NCBI RefSeq assembly: GCF_900115635.1
Contig: NZ_FOXE01000020.1
Location: forward strand, 1 to 64,000
Reading direction: 5' to 3'
Length of the DNA: 64,000 nucleotides
DNA from: Oscillibacter sp. PC13
GTDB lineage: Bacteria; Bacillota; Clostridia; Oscillospirales; Oscillospiraceae
Shown here: positions 16,647 to 24,918 of the stretch, in pieces
Position numbering within the stretch: the first letter of the stretch is position 1
Layout of the letters: every line of letters begins with the position of its first letter
Program-made: the position numbers and the translations under genes
Notes under the pieces: model-generated
Database searches by the model: none
The model's input: only the letters and a program-made list of their open reading frames with translations
Told to the model about the DNA's origin: nothing

Positions 16647-17357
16647 TTACTGGTGTTTGTTCAAAATGCGCTGCTGGAAGACCCGGGTCTCCAGATCCGT
16701 GAAGCGCACAAAAAGAGAAATTTTGTTGTCGGCGTTCAGGCTGTCCCACAACTGGGCGGTGAATGCGTCGATGTCGCCGCCGATGGCCACCCGTTCCGGC
16801 TCTCCTTGGAAGGTGGGAATCGGGCTGCCGTCGCACACGTAGGTGTGCAAAAAGTGGCCCAGGCCCGGGAGGCCGGGATATTCAAAGGTCTGGCGGACGC
16901 AGGCGGAGCCCTGGGCGTCGGCGGACTTCAAAATGGACAGCTTGTAGCTGCCGTCCGGGCTGAGAAGGCCGGAAATGCGGGGGGTCCAATTGGGGGCGTC
17001 AGGCTCAAATTCCCGGGTTCGCAAGGCCTGCTCCATGGGGAGTCCCCGCTCCAAAAACGCCCGGATGGTGTCGGTTTGATCGCCGTTTGTGACGATGAGG
17101 CCGCGGCCTATCTCCCGGACGGGGTGGTAGATAATGAGACTGGGATCTTTCAGTTTGGAGGGATCGAAAGCCTCGGTGCGGATGCCGTCCGCCTCTTCGG
17201 CAAAGACACGGTTGCGGCTGTTAACACTGCGGCCCATGATGAAATATGCGGCCACGGACTGTTTGCCGTCGGCCGTCAATCCCAGCACGATTCCCCGGCC
17301 GGGGTAGGTGTTGGAAGAGAGTTTTTCGCGAAGGGAACCAATCTCATAGACGTTCAT
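16647..17357 (-). CDS. IMP cyclohydrolase, PurO/IMP_cyclohyd-like
   Basis: The 236-aa protein closes the ring of FAICAR to IMP, the last purine step. It resembles the PF07826/PurO-type cyclohydrolase, not the MGS-like half of PurH: an N-terminal N-x-YPGRGIVLGLT segment, SRNRVF near residue 47, and IGGDIDAFTAQLWDSL near the end. It lies directly before a stand-alone AICAR transformylase, so together they replace bifunctional PurH. Its ATG overlaps the purN stop (ATGA), indicating translational coupling. Family assignment is by motif memory plus context. Confidence 0.83.
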   Translation of the reverse strand: MNVYEIGSLREKLSSNTYPGRGIVLGLTADGKQSVAAYFIMGRSVNSRNRVFAEEADGIRTEAFDPSKLKDPSLIIYHPVREIGRGLIVTNGDQTDTIRAFLERGLPMEQALRTREFEPDAPNWTPRISGLLSPDGSYKLSILKSADAQGSACVRQTFEYPGLPGLGHFLHTYVCDGSPIPTFQGEPERVAIGGDIDAFTAQLWDSLNADNKISLFVRFTDLETRVFQQRILNKHQ

Positions 17358-17977
17358 CAAACGCCCTCCTTTTCCTGAATGATTTGGGCGGACAGCAGCT
17401 CTGCGGCCCGGGGAAGCAGTACCCACTCCGCTTGCTCCATGACGCGCTTCTGCAAGGCCTCAGGTGTGTCTCCCGGCAAGATGTCCACCGCCTTCTGCAG
17501 CAGAATTTCTCCGCCGTCGGGAATCTCGTTGACGAAGTGCACAGTGGCACCGGTGACTTTCACACCCCGGGCCAAGGCGGCCTCATGAACCTTCAGACCA
17601 TAGTAACCCTTTCCGCAGAAGGAGGGAATCAGGGAGGGGTGGACGTTGAGGATGCGCTTGGGCCACCAGGAGACGAAGTCTGCGCTCAAAATGCTCATAA
17701 AGCCCGCCAGGACAATCAGGTGGACAGCGTGTGCGGCCAAGGCTCTGTGGATGGCGGACTCAAAGGCCTCCTGCGTGCCCAGCTCCTTTCTGGAGCAGAC
17801 TGCCGTGGGGATGCCTGCCGCTTTTGCCCGTTCCAGGGCATAGGCACCGGGATTGCTGGAGAGAACCAGCGCAAGCTCTCCGCTATGAAGCGTCCCGGCC
17901 CTCTGGGCGTCGATCAGTGCCTGTAGATTGGTGCCGCCGCCGGAGACGAACACGGCAATACGGGCTTTTTTCAGCAT
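17357..17977 (-). CDS. purN: Phosphoribosylglycinamide formyltransferase
   Basis: The 206-aa enzyme uses 10-formyl-tetrahydrofolate to formylate GAR. It has the N-terminal [17 protein letters not shown], the [15 protein letters not shown] catalytic segment (HPSLLP-type) and [17 protein letters not shown] with the catalytic Asp region. It overlaps purM by 7 nt upstream and the cyclohydrolase gene by 3 nt downstream, so these form a tightly coupled block. Confidence 0.95.
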   Translation of the reverse strand: MLKKARIAVFVSGGGTNLQALIDAQRAGTLHSGELALVLSSNPGAYALERAKAAGIPTAVCSRKELGTQEAFESAIHRALAAHAVHLIVLAGFMSILSADFVSWWPKRILNVHPSLIPSFCGKGYYGLKVHEAALARGVKVTGATVHFVNEIPDGGEILLQKAVDILPGDTPEALQKRVMEQAEWVLLPRAAELLSAQIIQEKEGV

Positions 17978-19005
17978 AGAACCACCCGTTCCGCGCCGGG
18001 GACAATCTCGCCGATGATATAGGCGCTGCAGCCTGCGGCATGGAAGGCGGACAGCGCCTTGTCGGCGTCGCTCTTCGCCACAATTACGGCCATACCAACG
18101 CCCATGTTATAGGTGTTAAACATGTCGTGATCAGAAATATCGCCCATCCGCTGCAGCAGATGAAAAATCGGCTGTGTCCGGATAGAGGCCTTTTCGATCC
18201 TGGCAGTGAGACCAGCCGGCAGACAGCGGGGGAGGTTTTCATAAAAACCGCCGCCGGTAATGTGGCTGATGCCGCGGATATTCGCAGCGGCCATACAGGC
18301 CAGGACGGGCTTTACATAGATTTTTGTTGGGGTGAGCAGAGCTTCGCCCAGTGTTTGCCCCAGTTCACCGGAATAGACATTGAGATCCGTATGTTCCACA
18401 TCAAAGACCTTCCGCACCAGAGAGTAGCCGTTGGAGTGGATGCCGGAGGAGGGAAGGGCCAGAATGATGTCGCCCGGACGGGTGGCGCTGTGGTCGATGA
18501 CCTTGGGCTTGTCCACAATGCCAACGGCGAACCCGGCCAGATCGTAATCTTCCGGGGCCATCGTGCCGGGGTGTTCGGCGGTCTCGCCGCCAATCAGGGC
18601 ACAGCCTGCCTGGACGCAGCCCTCGGCCACACCGGAGACCAGTGTGGCGACCTTTTCCGGAACATTTTTGCCGATGGCGATATAGTCCAGGAAGAAAATC
18701 GGCTTGGCACCGCAGCAGATGATGTCGTTGACACACATTGCCACACAGTCGATGCCCACGGTGTCATGCTTGTCCAGAAGCTGGGCAATGCGCTGCTTGG
18801 TACCCACGCCGTCCGTGCCGGAAACCAGTACTGGCTCACGCATACCGGAAAGATCCGGGGCGAACAGGCCGCCGAAGCCGCCGATGTCAGAAACCACGCC
18901 GGGAATCATCGTGCGCTTCACGTGGGCGCTCATGAGCTTTACACCTTCATAGCCAGCAGTGATGTCCACGCCAGCTTCCCGATAGCTCTCGGAAAAACTA
19001 CGCAT
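17971..19005 (-). CDS. purM: Phosphoribosylformylglycinamidine cyclo-ligase
   Basis: The 344-aa AIR synthase converts FGAM to AIR with ATP. Diagnostic stretches are [13 protein letters not shown], the [13 protein letters not shown] segment, [12 protein letters not shown] and the [16 protein letters not shown] motif. The start at 19005 was chosen because AAAAGGAG is 7 nt upstream; an earlier methionine lacks a ribosome site. It overlaps the end of purF by 8 nt. Confidence 0.96.
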   Translation of the reverse strand: MRSFSESYREAGVDITAGYEGVKLMSAHVKRTMIPGVVSDIGGFGGLFAPDLSGMREPVLVSGTDGVGTKQRIAQLLDKHDTVGIDCVAMCVNDIICCGAKPIFFLDYIAIGKNVPEKVATLVSGVAEGCVQAGCALIGGETAEHPGTMAPEDYDLAGFAVGIVDKPKVIDHSATRPGDIILALPSSGIHSNGYSLVRKVFDVEHTDLNVYSGELGQTLGEALLTPTKIYVKPVLACMAAANIRGISHITGGGFYENLPRCLPAGLTARIEKASIRTQPIFHLLQRMGDISDHDMFNTYNMGVGMAVIVAKSDADKALSAFHAAGCSAYIIGEIVPGAERVVLC

Positions 19006-20509
19006 GCTGGTTCTCCTTTTCACTGATTTTGCACTCAAAACGGTCCTTACCGCCCGCTTGGGGGATCGGGGTGGGATAGCCGCCGCCGAAGCAGGCGGTA
19101 CAGAAGCTGCACTCTGTATTGTCGGCCAGCTTTACTACATCCTGAATGCTGAGATATCCCAGAGAATCCACACCGATGATCTGCGCGATTTCCTCCACGG
19201 TGTGATGGGTGGCAATCAGCTTGTTTTTGTCGTCAATGTCCGTACCATAATAACATTCGGAGACAAATGGAGGCGCGGATACCCGCATGTGGACCTCCTT
19301 GGCACCGGCTTTCCGCAGCAGATCGATGGTCCGGCGGCAAGTGGTGCCGCGGACGATGGAGTCATCAATTAAAACGACGCGCTTCCCCTCCACCACGGAG
19401 CGCACGGGGTTCAGCTTGATATTGACCTCGTTTTCCCGCATGGTCTGGGTGGGGGAGATGAACGTGCGTCCAATATATTTGTTTTTGATAAATCCGATTT
19501 CATAGGGAATGCCGGACTGACGGGAATATCCCAGGGCGGCGTCCAGCCCGGAGTCCGGCACGCCCACAACAATGTCCGCTTGGACAGGGTGCTCCAGCGC
19601 CAAAAAAGCGCCGGCCCGCTGGCGGGCCACATGGACGCTGGAACCGTCAATCACGGAGTCAGGTCTTGCAAAGTAGATAAATTCAAACACGCACAGCTTT
19701 TTAGGTGCCTTCCTGCAGTGGCGGGTGTCTGATTTGACTCCGGTCTTGTCGGCCACCACAATCTCACCGGGGAGAATATCGCGTTCGAATTTGGCACCGA
19801 TGGCGTCCAAGGCACAGGACTCGGAGGCAAATACCACGGCGCCATCCTTTGTCCGGCCCATACAAAGGGGGCGGAAACCATGTGGATCCCGGACGGCAAT
19901 CAGCTTGGTGGGAGAGGAGAGGACCAGCGAGTATGCACCTTCCATACGATCCATGGCGGCGGCTACCGCTTCCTCAATGGAAGGGGCCTTCAATCGTTCC
20001 TGGACAATGATATAGGCGATGACCTCGGAATCGGTGGTGGTCTGAAAAATGGAGCCCTTACTCTCCAGATCCTGGCGTAGCTCGTGGGAGTTGGTAAGGT
20101 TGCCGTTGTGTGCCAGGGCCATGCGGCCTTTATAGTGATTGACCAGAATCGGCTGGACATTGCGCTTGTTGTCGCTTCCGGTAGTACCGTAGCGCACATG
20201 CCCCACGGCGATGTTGCCGCGGCCAAGCGCGGCCAGGTGCTCCGGCGGGAATACTTCGCTGACAAGCCCCACGTCCCGGTAAGAGGTGAATACGCCGTCA
20301 TCATTGACCGCAATACCGGCGCTTTCTTGCCCGCGGTGCTGCAGGGCATACAGCGCGTAATACGCCAGCGGCGCCACATCGGTGGTTTCCTTCGCATATA
20401 CCCCGAACACACCGCACTCCTCATGGATATGGCGCTCCTGAACGGCAGTATCGGTGGCGGTGTCACCCGGCATGGCGGGAGCGGCCTGGAATTGATCAGT
20501 CTGCATCAT
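18998..20509 (-). CDS. purF: Amidophosphoribosyltransferase
   Basis: The 503-aa enzyme makes phosphoribosylamine from PRPP and glutamine, the first committed purine step. The N-terminal nucleophile cysteine lies in [11 protein letters not shown] after a propeptide of about 31 residues, so maturation by cleavage is expected. The PRPP loop is [13 protein letters not shown]. Cysteines match the Bacillus-type [4Fe-4S] ligands: [24 protein letters not shown], and CSFCTACF near the C-terminus. It overlaps purC upstream by 14 nt. Confidence 0.95.
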   Translation of the reverse strand: MMQTDQFQAAPAMPGDTATDTAVQERHIHEECGVFGVYAKETTDVAPLAYYALYALQHRGQESAGIAVNDDGVFTSYRDVGLVSEVFPPEHLAALGRGNIAVGHVRYGTTGSDNKRNVQPILVNHYKGRMALAHNGNLTNSHELRQDLESKGSIFQTTTDSEVIAYIIVQERLKAPSIEEAVAAAMDRMEGAYSLVLSSPTKLIAVRDPHGFRPLCMGRTKDGAVVFASESCALDAIGAKFERDILPGEIVVADKTGVKSDTRHCRKAPKKLCVFEFIYFARPDSVIDGSSVHVARQRAGAFLALEHPVQADIVVGVPDSGLDAALGYSRQSGIPYEIGFIKNKYIGRTFISPTQTMRENEVNIKLNPVRSVVEGKRVVLIDDSIVRGTTCRRTIDLLRKAGAKEVHMRVSAPPFVSECYYGTDIDDKNKLIATHHTVEEIAQIIGVDSLGYLSIQDVVKLADNTECSFCTACFGGGYPTPIPQAGGKDRFECKISEKENQHA

Positions 20510-21215
20510 GGGCCAGCAGTCTCTTCATAATCTCGGTGTAAGCGTCCTCCACACCGCCCATATCCCGGCGGAAACGGTCCTTGTCCAGCTTTTCGTGGGT
20601 CTTGGAATCCCACAGGCGGCAGGTGTCAGGGCTGATCTCGTCAGCCAGCACAATGGTGCCGTCCGGAAGCTTCCCGAACTCCAGCTTGAAGTCCACCAGC
20701 GTGACGTCGCACTCAGCCCAGAAGGCCTTCAGGACGTCGTTGACGGCAAAGGCATACTTCTCGATGGCCTCAATTTCCTCGCTGGTAGCCAGCTTCAGGG
20801 CCAGGGCGTGATAGCGGTTCAGAAGGGGATCCCCCAGATCGTCGTTTTTGTAGGAGAATTCAATGGTGGGGGCGTCAAACACGATCCCCTCCTCCACACC
20901 GTAGCGTTTGGCAAAGGAACCGGCGGAGAGATTGCGGATGATAACCTCCAGCGGTACAATGGAGACTCTTTTCACCAGAGTTTCCCGCTCGGATAGCTCC
21001 TTGACAAAATGGGTGGGAATGCCAGCTTTCTCCATTTTGACCATCAGTCGGTTTGTCATCTGGTTATTGATCACACCTTTACCTGCAATGGTTCCCTTTT
21101 TCAAACCATTGAAAGCGGTGGCGTCATCCTTGTAATCCACAATAAACAGTTCGGGGTCGTCTGTTCGGAAGACTTTTTTTGCCTTTCCCTCATAAACCTG
21201 TTCCAGCTTTTGCAT
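20496..21215 (-). CDS. purC: SAICAR synthetase
   Basis: The 239-aa enzyme ligates aspartate to CAIR. It begins MQKLEQVYEGKAKKVF, the standard N-terminus, and has VDFKLEFGK and LADEISPDTCRLWD. AAGGA is 10 nt before this ATG; a methionine three codons earlier lies too close to the same ribosome site. It is followed by purF with a 14-nt overlap and preceded by purE. Confidence 0.95.
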   Translation of the reverse strand: MQKLEQVYEGKAKKVFRTDDPELFIVDYKDDATAFNGLKKGTIAGKGVINNQMTNRLMVKMEKAGIPTHFVKELSERETLVKRVSIVPLEVIIRNLSAGSFAKRYGVEEGIVFDAPTIEFSYKNDDLGDPLLNRYHALALKLATSEEIEAIEKYAFAVNDVLKAFWAECDVTLVDFKLEFGKLPDGTIVLADEISPDTCRLWDSKTHEKLDKDRFRRDMGGVEDAYTEIMKRLLAHDAD

Positions 21216-21269
21216 TATCTCCATATCCTTCCGTAAAAAGTTTGATTACCAGCAGAAAGTTTGTGCGAA

Positions 21270-21761
21270 TCATAGCAGTTCCGCTTGGAGCCTGGCTTCC
21301 TTTTTCGCAATCTGGGAAGCCATTTCTATGCGTGCAGCGTCCAGCCTGGCGGCCAGCGCCTCGTCAGAAACTGCCAGGATCTGAGCTGCCAGAACAGCGG
21401 CATTTTTGGCACCGTTGATGGCGACCGTGGCTACCGGAATGCCGCCTGGCATCTGAACAGTGGCCAACAACGCATCCAACCCGTCCATAGCGCCGCCTCC
21501 CATGGGAATGCCGATGACAGGCAGCGTGGTATTGGCGGCGAAAGCGCCCGCCAGATGTGCCGCCATACCGGCGGCGCAGATTAGCGCACCAAAGCCAGCT
21601 GCACGGGCGTTCTGGGCAAACTCCGCGGCCGCGGCAGGTGTGCGGTGTGCGCTGAGAATGTGGGCCTCATAGGGGATGGCAAGGGCCTCCAATTGGGTAC
21701 AGGCACCTTTGACAACCGGCCAGTCGGAATCCGATCCCATAATGACGGCAACTTTTTTCAA
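21270..21761 (-). CDS. purE: N5-CAIR mutase / AIR carboxylase catalytic subunit
   Basis: The 163-aa protein has the PurE signature VIMGSDSDWPVV near the start, SAHRTP with the catalytic histidine, and GGGAMDGLDALLATVQMPGGIPVATV. It starts at TTG: the only good ribosome site, AAAGGAGG, is 8 nt before this codon and no ATG is nearby. No purK is in the cluster, so it may work directly with CO2 or purK lies elsewhere. It is only 18 nt after the GntR gene. Confidence 0.94.
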   Translation of the reverse strand: MKKVAVIMGSDSDWPVVKGACTQLEALAIPYEAHILSAHRTPAAAAEFAQNARAAGFGALICAAGMAAHLAGAFAANTTLPVIGIPMGGGAMDGLDALLATVQMPGGIPVATVAINGAKNAAVLAAQILAVSDEALAARLDAARIEMASQIAKKEARLQAELL

Positions 21762-21779
21762 TGGAAAATCCTCCTTTGA

Positions 21780-22505
21780 TTACAGCTTTTTCCGCATCAC
21801 CGTGTGGCGGAAGACACCGTCTGCAAAATATTCGTTGGAGCAAAAGACCGGCTTTCCTTCAATATCGAAGTCCACTTCGTCCATGTTCAGAAGCGGGGAA
21901 CCGACGGGCACCTGGAAAATCTCTGCCAGTACAGCATCTGCCACAGCAGGGCGCACATCCGTCAGATCCATATAGGGATATATGCTGCAGAATTGCTGCA
22001 GAAAGTGAAAAATCGGCAGCTTGAAGTCATTAATGGTGTAGTTTCCCTTTGCAAGTGCTTTCTCAACGACATCTTCGCAATAGATGGCGGGTTTCCCGTC
22101 GGCTGTACAAAGACGTGCAATGGAAATCACCGGTGTGCCCACCGGAATCTGCAGCTGCCTGGCAATTTTTTCGCTGGCGGTACCGTCAGACACCCGGACA
22201 AAGGCCACTTCAGCCTGGTGCCCGTTTTGGCGAATCATGTCCAGGAATTCCACCTCAATATCCATGCGGGTCTGGGCATTGAGCACATGGCGGTTGATAA
22301 TCGTGCCGACGCCATGACGGCGGGTAATAAAGCCCTCTCTCTCCAGCGAGGCCAGAATGTCCCGCAGCTGTGTGCGGCTGATTCCCATTTTGTCTGCCAG
22401 AACGCTTTCCCGTGGGAGACGTTCACAGTTTGCATACTCGCCGTTTCTCATGGAGGACAGCAGCTGGGCGCGAATGGTCTTGGATTGAGTCGGCTGACTG
22501 CTCAT
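21780..22505 (-). CDS. GntR/HutC-type regulator at the head of the purine operon
   Basis: The 241-aa protein has an N-terminal winged helix (residues 8-70: LPRESVLADKMGISRTQLRDILASLEREG) and a C-terminal UTRA-like ligand domain (about 90-235, with PVISIARLCTADGKPAIYCEDVV). UTRA domains bind small molecules such as sugars or amino acids. It starts at 22505 with GAGGTG 6 nt upstream and is separated from purE by 18 nt, so it is probably the first gene of the pur transcript. Two near-palindromic GGTA-N-TACC sites lie at its own promoter, which suggests autorepression and control of the whole operon. The effector is unknown. Confidence 0.85.
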   Translation of the reverse strand: MSSQPTQSKTIRAQLLSSMRNGEYANCERLPRESVLADKMGISRTQLRDILASLEREGFITRRHGVGTIINRHVLNAQTRMDIEVEFLDMIRQNGHQAEVAFVRVSDGTASEKIARQLQIPVGTPVISIARLCTADGKPAIYCEDVVEKALAKGNYTINDFKLPIFHFLQQFCSIYPYMDLTDVRPAVADAVLAEIFQVPVGSPLLNMDEVDFDIEGKPVFCSNEYFADGVFRHTVMRKKL

Positions 22506-22538
22506 GATATTCACCTCAAATTTTGTGTTCATATGATA

Positions 22539-22565
22539 GGTAGTACCATATCGAAAGGTCGTACC
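22539..22565. promoter_or_regulatory. Paired GGTA-N-TACC operator sites
   Basis: GGTAGTACC (22539-22547) is a perfect odd palindrome and GGTCGTACC (22557-22565) differs in one arm position. Their centres are 18 bp apart, and the flanks (ATAGGTA...TACCTAT) extend the inverted symmetry. They lie at and just downstream of the -10 box of the GntR promoter, a typical repressor position. Confidence 0.65.
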
Positions 22566-22566
22566 T

Positions 22567-22595
22567 ATTGTATCGAATTTGTGCGAAACCCGCAA
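22567..22595 (-). promoter_or_regulatory. Promoter for the GntR-pur operon
   Basis: On the minus strand TTGCGG (22590-22595) and TACAAT (22567-22572) are 17 bp apart. The GGTA-N-TACC sites begin 2 bp beyond the -10 box. Confidence 0.6.
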
Positions 22596-22731
22596 TTGAC
22601 AAATGTAACAGTTTAAAAAGAGCTTTTTCGACAATGGTTGGTAAGGCTGTCTCTTCACAGAAACCATCGGACATCTTAGTCAGAACCGTCGGTTTTTCGT
22701 GTAATTTCACTGTGGATATTTGTCCATTGCG

Positions 22732-22740
22732 TGCTATAAT
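22732..22740 (+). promoter_or_regulatory. Extended -10 promoter for the 2-hydroxyacid dehydrogenase
   Basis: TGCTATAAT is a perfect extended -10; no good -35 is present. Transcription would start near 22747, only a few bases before the ATG at 22754. This matters for which codon initiates the dehydrogenase. Confidence 0.6.
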
Positions 22741-22753
22741 AGTGAAAATTCAA

Positions 22754-23761
22754 ATGGGAGGGATTTTTACGAAGATTCTAATTTTAGGCTCCCAAGCCAG
22801 ATATGAGACCTATCTTCCGCCGTTGCCCTTTATTCGGCAGCAGGAGTTGGTATTCCTGAATCAGGAGAGCAGTCGTGAGGACATCCTGGCAGCTGCCGGA
22901 GATGCCTCTATTTTATTTGTGGATGCAATTACGCCTGTGCCAGCCTCCGTCATCTGCAGCTTGCCAAATTTAAAAATGATTCACTCCGAAGGAGTGGCAT
23001 TTGATAAGATTGATCTTGCCGCTGCAAAAGCGCGGGGCATCTATGTCTGCAACAACAAAGGGTGCAACGCCGGAGCGGTGGCGGAGCAGACGGTTTTGCT
23101 GATGCTGATGCTCCTGCGCAGCAGTCTCAGAGGAGATCGGGCCGTCCGCACCGGACGGCAGATGGAGATGAAGGAGCGATGTATGTCCGCTGGAATCAAA
23201 GAACTCTCAGATTGCCGGATTGGTCTGGTGGGGTACGGGGATATTGCAAAGGCGGTTGCCGAACGGCTCCTTCCCTTTGACTGTGAGCTTTACTATTACA
23301 CGAAGCACCGCAGGGGCCGGGAGGAAGAGATGCAGCATGGTTTGACCTATCTCTCGCTGGAGGAGCTGGCGGCGACATGTGATTTTGTGAGCCTGCATTG
23401 CGCGGTTACGGAAGAAACCCGAGGCATGGTGGATGAACACTTTTTGGAAAGAATGAAGGATTCGGCCTATCTCATCAATACAGCCCGTGGGGAGCTGGTG
23501 GATAACTTGGCACTGCGTGAGGCGCTGATACAGGGGAAGATTGCGGGAGCAGGCCTGGATACGCTGTCTCCGGAACCGGTACCTGCCGATCATCCGTTGG
23601 TGACGATGCCGGCACCAGCCGGTGATCGGATTGTGCTTTCTCCTCATTTGGGAGGGATTACAGAGGCCAGCTTCCGCCGGGGGCATTTGCATATGTGGCG
23701 AAACGCAGAGCGGGTGGCGGACGGACACAAGCCGGACAACATTGTAAATGGGGTGGAATAA
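22754..23761 (+). CDS. D-2-hydroxyacid dehydrogenase family protein
   Basis: The 335-aa protein is an NAD-dependent D-2-hydroxyacid dehydrogenase of the SerA/phosphoglycerate-dehydrogenase type. The nucleotide fold has IGLVGYGDIAKAVAERL. The catalytic Arg is in NTARGELVD, the Glu follows in the next segment, and the His is in LSPHLGGIT. The substrate cannot be told. The ATG at 22754 has no ribosome site and lies near the predicted 5' end of the mRNA. GGGAGGG begins inside the second codon and points at an ACG (22769) whose downstream codons (KILILGS) look like a normal N-terminus. Its stop is followed after 4 nt by the shikimate kinase. Confidence 0.85.
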   Translation: MGGIFTKILILGSQARYETYLPPLPFIRQQELVFLNQESSREDILAAAGDASILFVDAITPVPASVICSLPNLKMIHSEGVAFDKIDLAAAKARGIYVCNNKGCNAGAVAEQTVLLMLMLLRSSLRGDRAVRTGRQMEMKERCMSAGIKELSDCRIGLVGYGDIAKAVAERLLPFDCELYYYTKHRRGREEEMQHGLTYLSLEELAATCDFVSLHCAVTEETRGMVDEHFLERMKDSAYLINTARGELVDNLALREALIQGKIAGAGLDTLSPEPVPADHPLVTMPAPAGDRIVLSPHLGGITEASFRRGHLHMWRNAERVADGHKPDNIVNGVE

Positions 23762-23765
23762 CGGC

Positions 23766-24278
23766 GTGAGGAATATTGTGCTGATTGGAATGCCGGGCAC
23801 CGGCAAAAGCGTGGTGGGCCGCGCGTTGGCAGTTCGGCTGGGCTATACCTTTGTGGATGTCGATGACCTGATTGTCCGGGCAACGGGCAAGACGCTGCCG
23901 GAAATTTTACGGACAGAGGGATTGGAGGCCTTTCTTTCTACCGAAGGGCGGATAGGAATGAATCTGAAGTGCGAAAACACCGTCATTGCCACCGGCGGCA
24001 GCATGGTGCTCTCTGATGCGGCGATGGTACATCTGCGGAAAAACGGGACTGCGGTCTGGTTGGAGACGCCACTCTCCCAAATTGCAGATCGGATGCCGGA
24101 GAACTTGGTGGATCGGGGCATCGCCGCACCACCTGGCGTTACCATTCAACAGATTTATGAACAGCGCGCGCCGCTGTATGCGCAATATGCGGATCTCATT
24201 GTGGCCAGCCGGAAGGGGGAGGACGATACGGCCCGGCAGGTGGAAACTGTTATGCGTGCGGTTGGTATAGAGCCATAG
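23766..24278 (+). CDS. aroK: Shikimate kinase
   Basis: The 170-aa P-loop kinase phosphorylates shikimate in chorismate synthesis. It has GMPGTGKS (Walker A), the DVDDLIVRATGKTLPEI region with the magnesium Asp, VIATGGSMVL (the GGG/GGS shikimate-binding motif) and a lid segment before APLYAQYADLIV. A GTG at 23766 was chosen because GGGGTGG is about 8-10 nt upstream; an ATG at 23748 overlaps the previous gene and lacks a ribosome site. It is cotranscribed with the dehydrogenase, an unusual pairing for an aro gene. The stop codon lies inside a long terminator stem. Confidence 0.85.
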   Translation: MRNIVLIGMPGTGKSVVGRALAVRLGYTFVDVDDLIVRATGKTLPEILRTEGLEAFLSTEGRIGMNLKCENTVIATGGSMVLSDAAMVHLRKNGTAVWLETPLSQIADRMPENLVDRGIAAPPGVTIQQIYEQRAPLYAQYADLIVASRKGEDDTARQVETVMRAVGIEP

Positions 24279-24326
24279 AAAAAGCCCCAGGGCGCACATT
24301 CTTCCGCCCTGGGGCTTTTTCTATGG
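24273..24326. terminator. Bidirectional terminator with a 22-bp perfect stem
   Basis: CCATAGAAAAAGCCCCAGGGCG (24273-24294) is perfectly complementary to 24305-24326 around a 10-nt loop. A/T runs at both sides of the GC core make it functional on both strands. It ends the aroK transcript and the convergent acetyltransferase transcript, and it includes the aroK stop codon. Confidence 0.92.
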
Positions 24327-24329
24327 CCG

Positions 24330-24791
24330 CTACACCAGTTCCATTTCGGCGCCAGCGGGGAGAAACCCATATGATTCGTAGACTGGGCGGCCCATGGCGG
24401 TGGCTTCCAGTCCAATCTGCGCCACACCGCGCTGCCGGGCCTCCTGAACCAGCAGATCCAACACATAAGAGGCGATTCCCCGGCACCGGTAGTCCGGGCG
24501 CGTATACATGTTCATGATATAGGCCTTGCGCCCACTGGGATTGCGGACGGTCGGCATAACTTGGTAAAAGCTGACTCCGCCGGAACCAACCCACAAGTTC
24601 CCATCAAAAACCAAATATGCCACATGATCGCCATTTGCCAGGGCTGTTTGATAATAGGGACGCGTGGTATCCTCCACAGCGGGCAGAGGCGCACCCTCTG
24701 GCAGAAGATTGGCGGCGCGCAGGACCTGTATTCTGGTGCGGACCAGCAGATCAAGATCTGACGGCCCAGCAAGGTGATAGGTCAGGTGCAT
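24330..24791 (-). CDS. GNAT-family N-acetyltransferase
   Basis: The 153-aa protein has the GNAT fold: YIMNMYTRPDYRCRGIASYVLDLLVQEAR contains the acetyl-CoA pyrophosphate loop (R-x-R-G-I-A type). The C-terminal GLEATAMGRPVYESYGF motif is typical of small-molecule or protein N-acetyltransferases. The substrate is unknown. The start at 24791 has GGGAG 8 nt upstream. It is convergent with aroK and divergent from the MerR gene, with about 75 bp to the MerR promoter. Confidence 0.85.
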   Translation of the reverse strand: MHLTYHLAGPSDLDLLVRTRIQVLRAANLLPEGAPLPAVEDTTRPYYQTALANGDHVAYLVFDGNLWVGSGGVSFYQVMPTVRNPSGRKAYIMNMYTRPDYRCRGIASYVLDLLVQEARQRGVAQIGLEATAMGRPVYESYGFLPAGAEMELV

Positions 24792-24868
24792 GAAAAGCTC
24801 TCCCTCCTCAGGCGATAATGGGAAAATCATACCATAAAGCAAAAAAACGTCAAAAAATGAAAAACCTC

Positions 24869-24899
24869 TTGACTCTGACGCTCCGTCAGGGCATACACT
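24869..24899 (+). promoter_or_regulatory. MerR-type promoter and operator, autoregulatory
   Basis: TTGACT (24869-24874) and TACACT (24894-24899) are separated by 19 bp instead of 17, the hallmark of MerR-activated promoters. The spacer holds a perfect dyad CTGACG-CTC-CGTCAG (24875-24889). It directly precedes the MerR-family gene at 24919. Confidence 0.82.
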
Positions 24900-24918
24900 A
24901 ATCGATGAGGTGAGGCAT

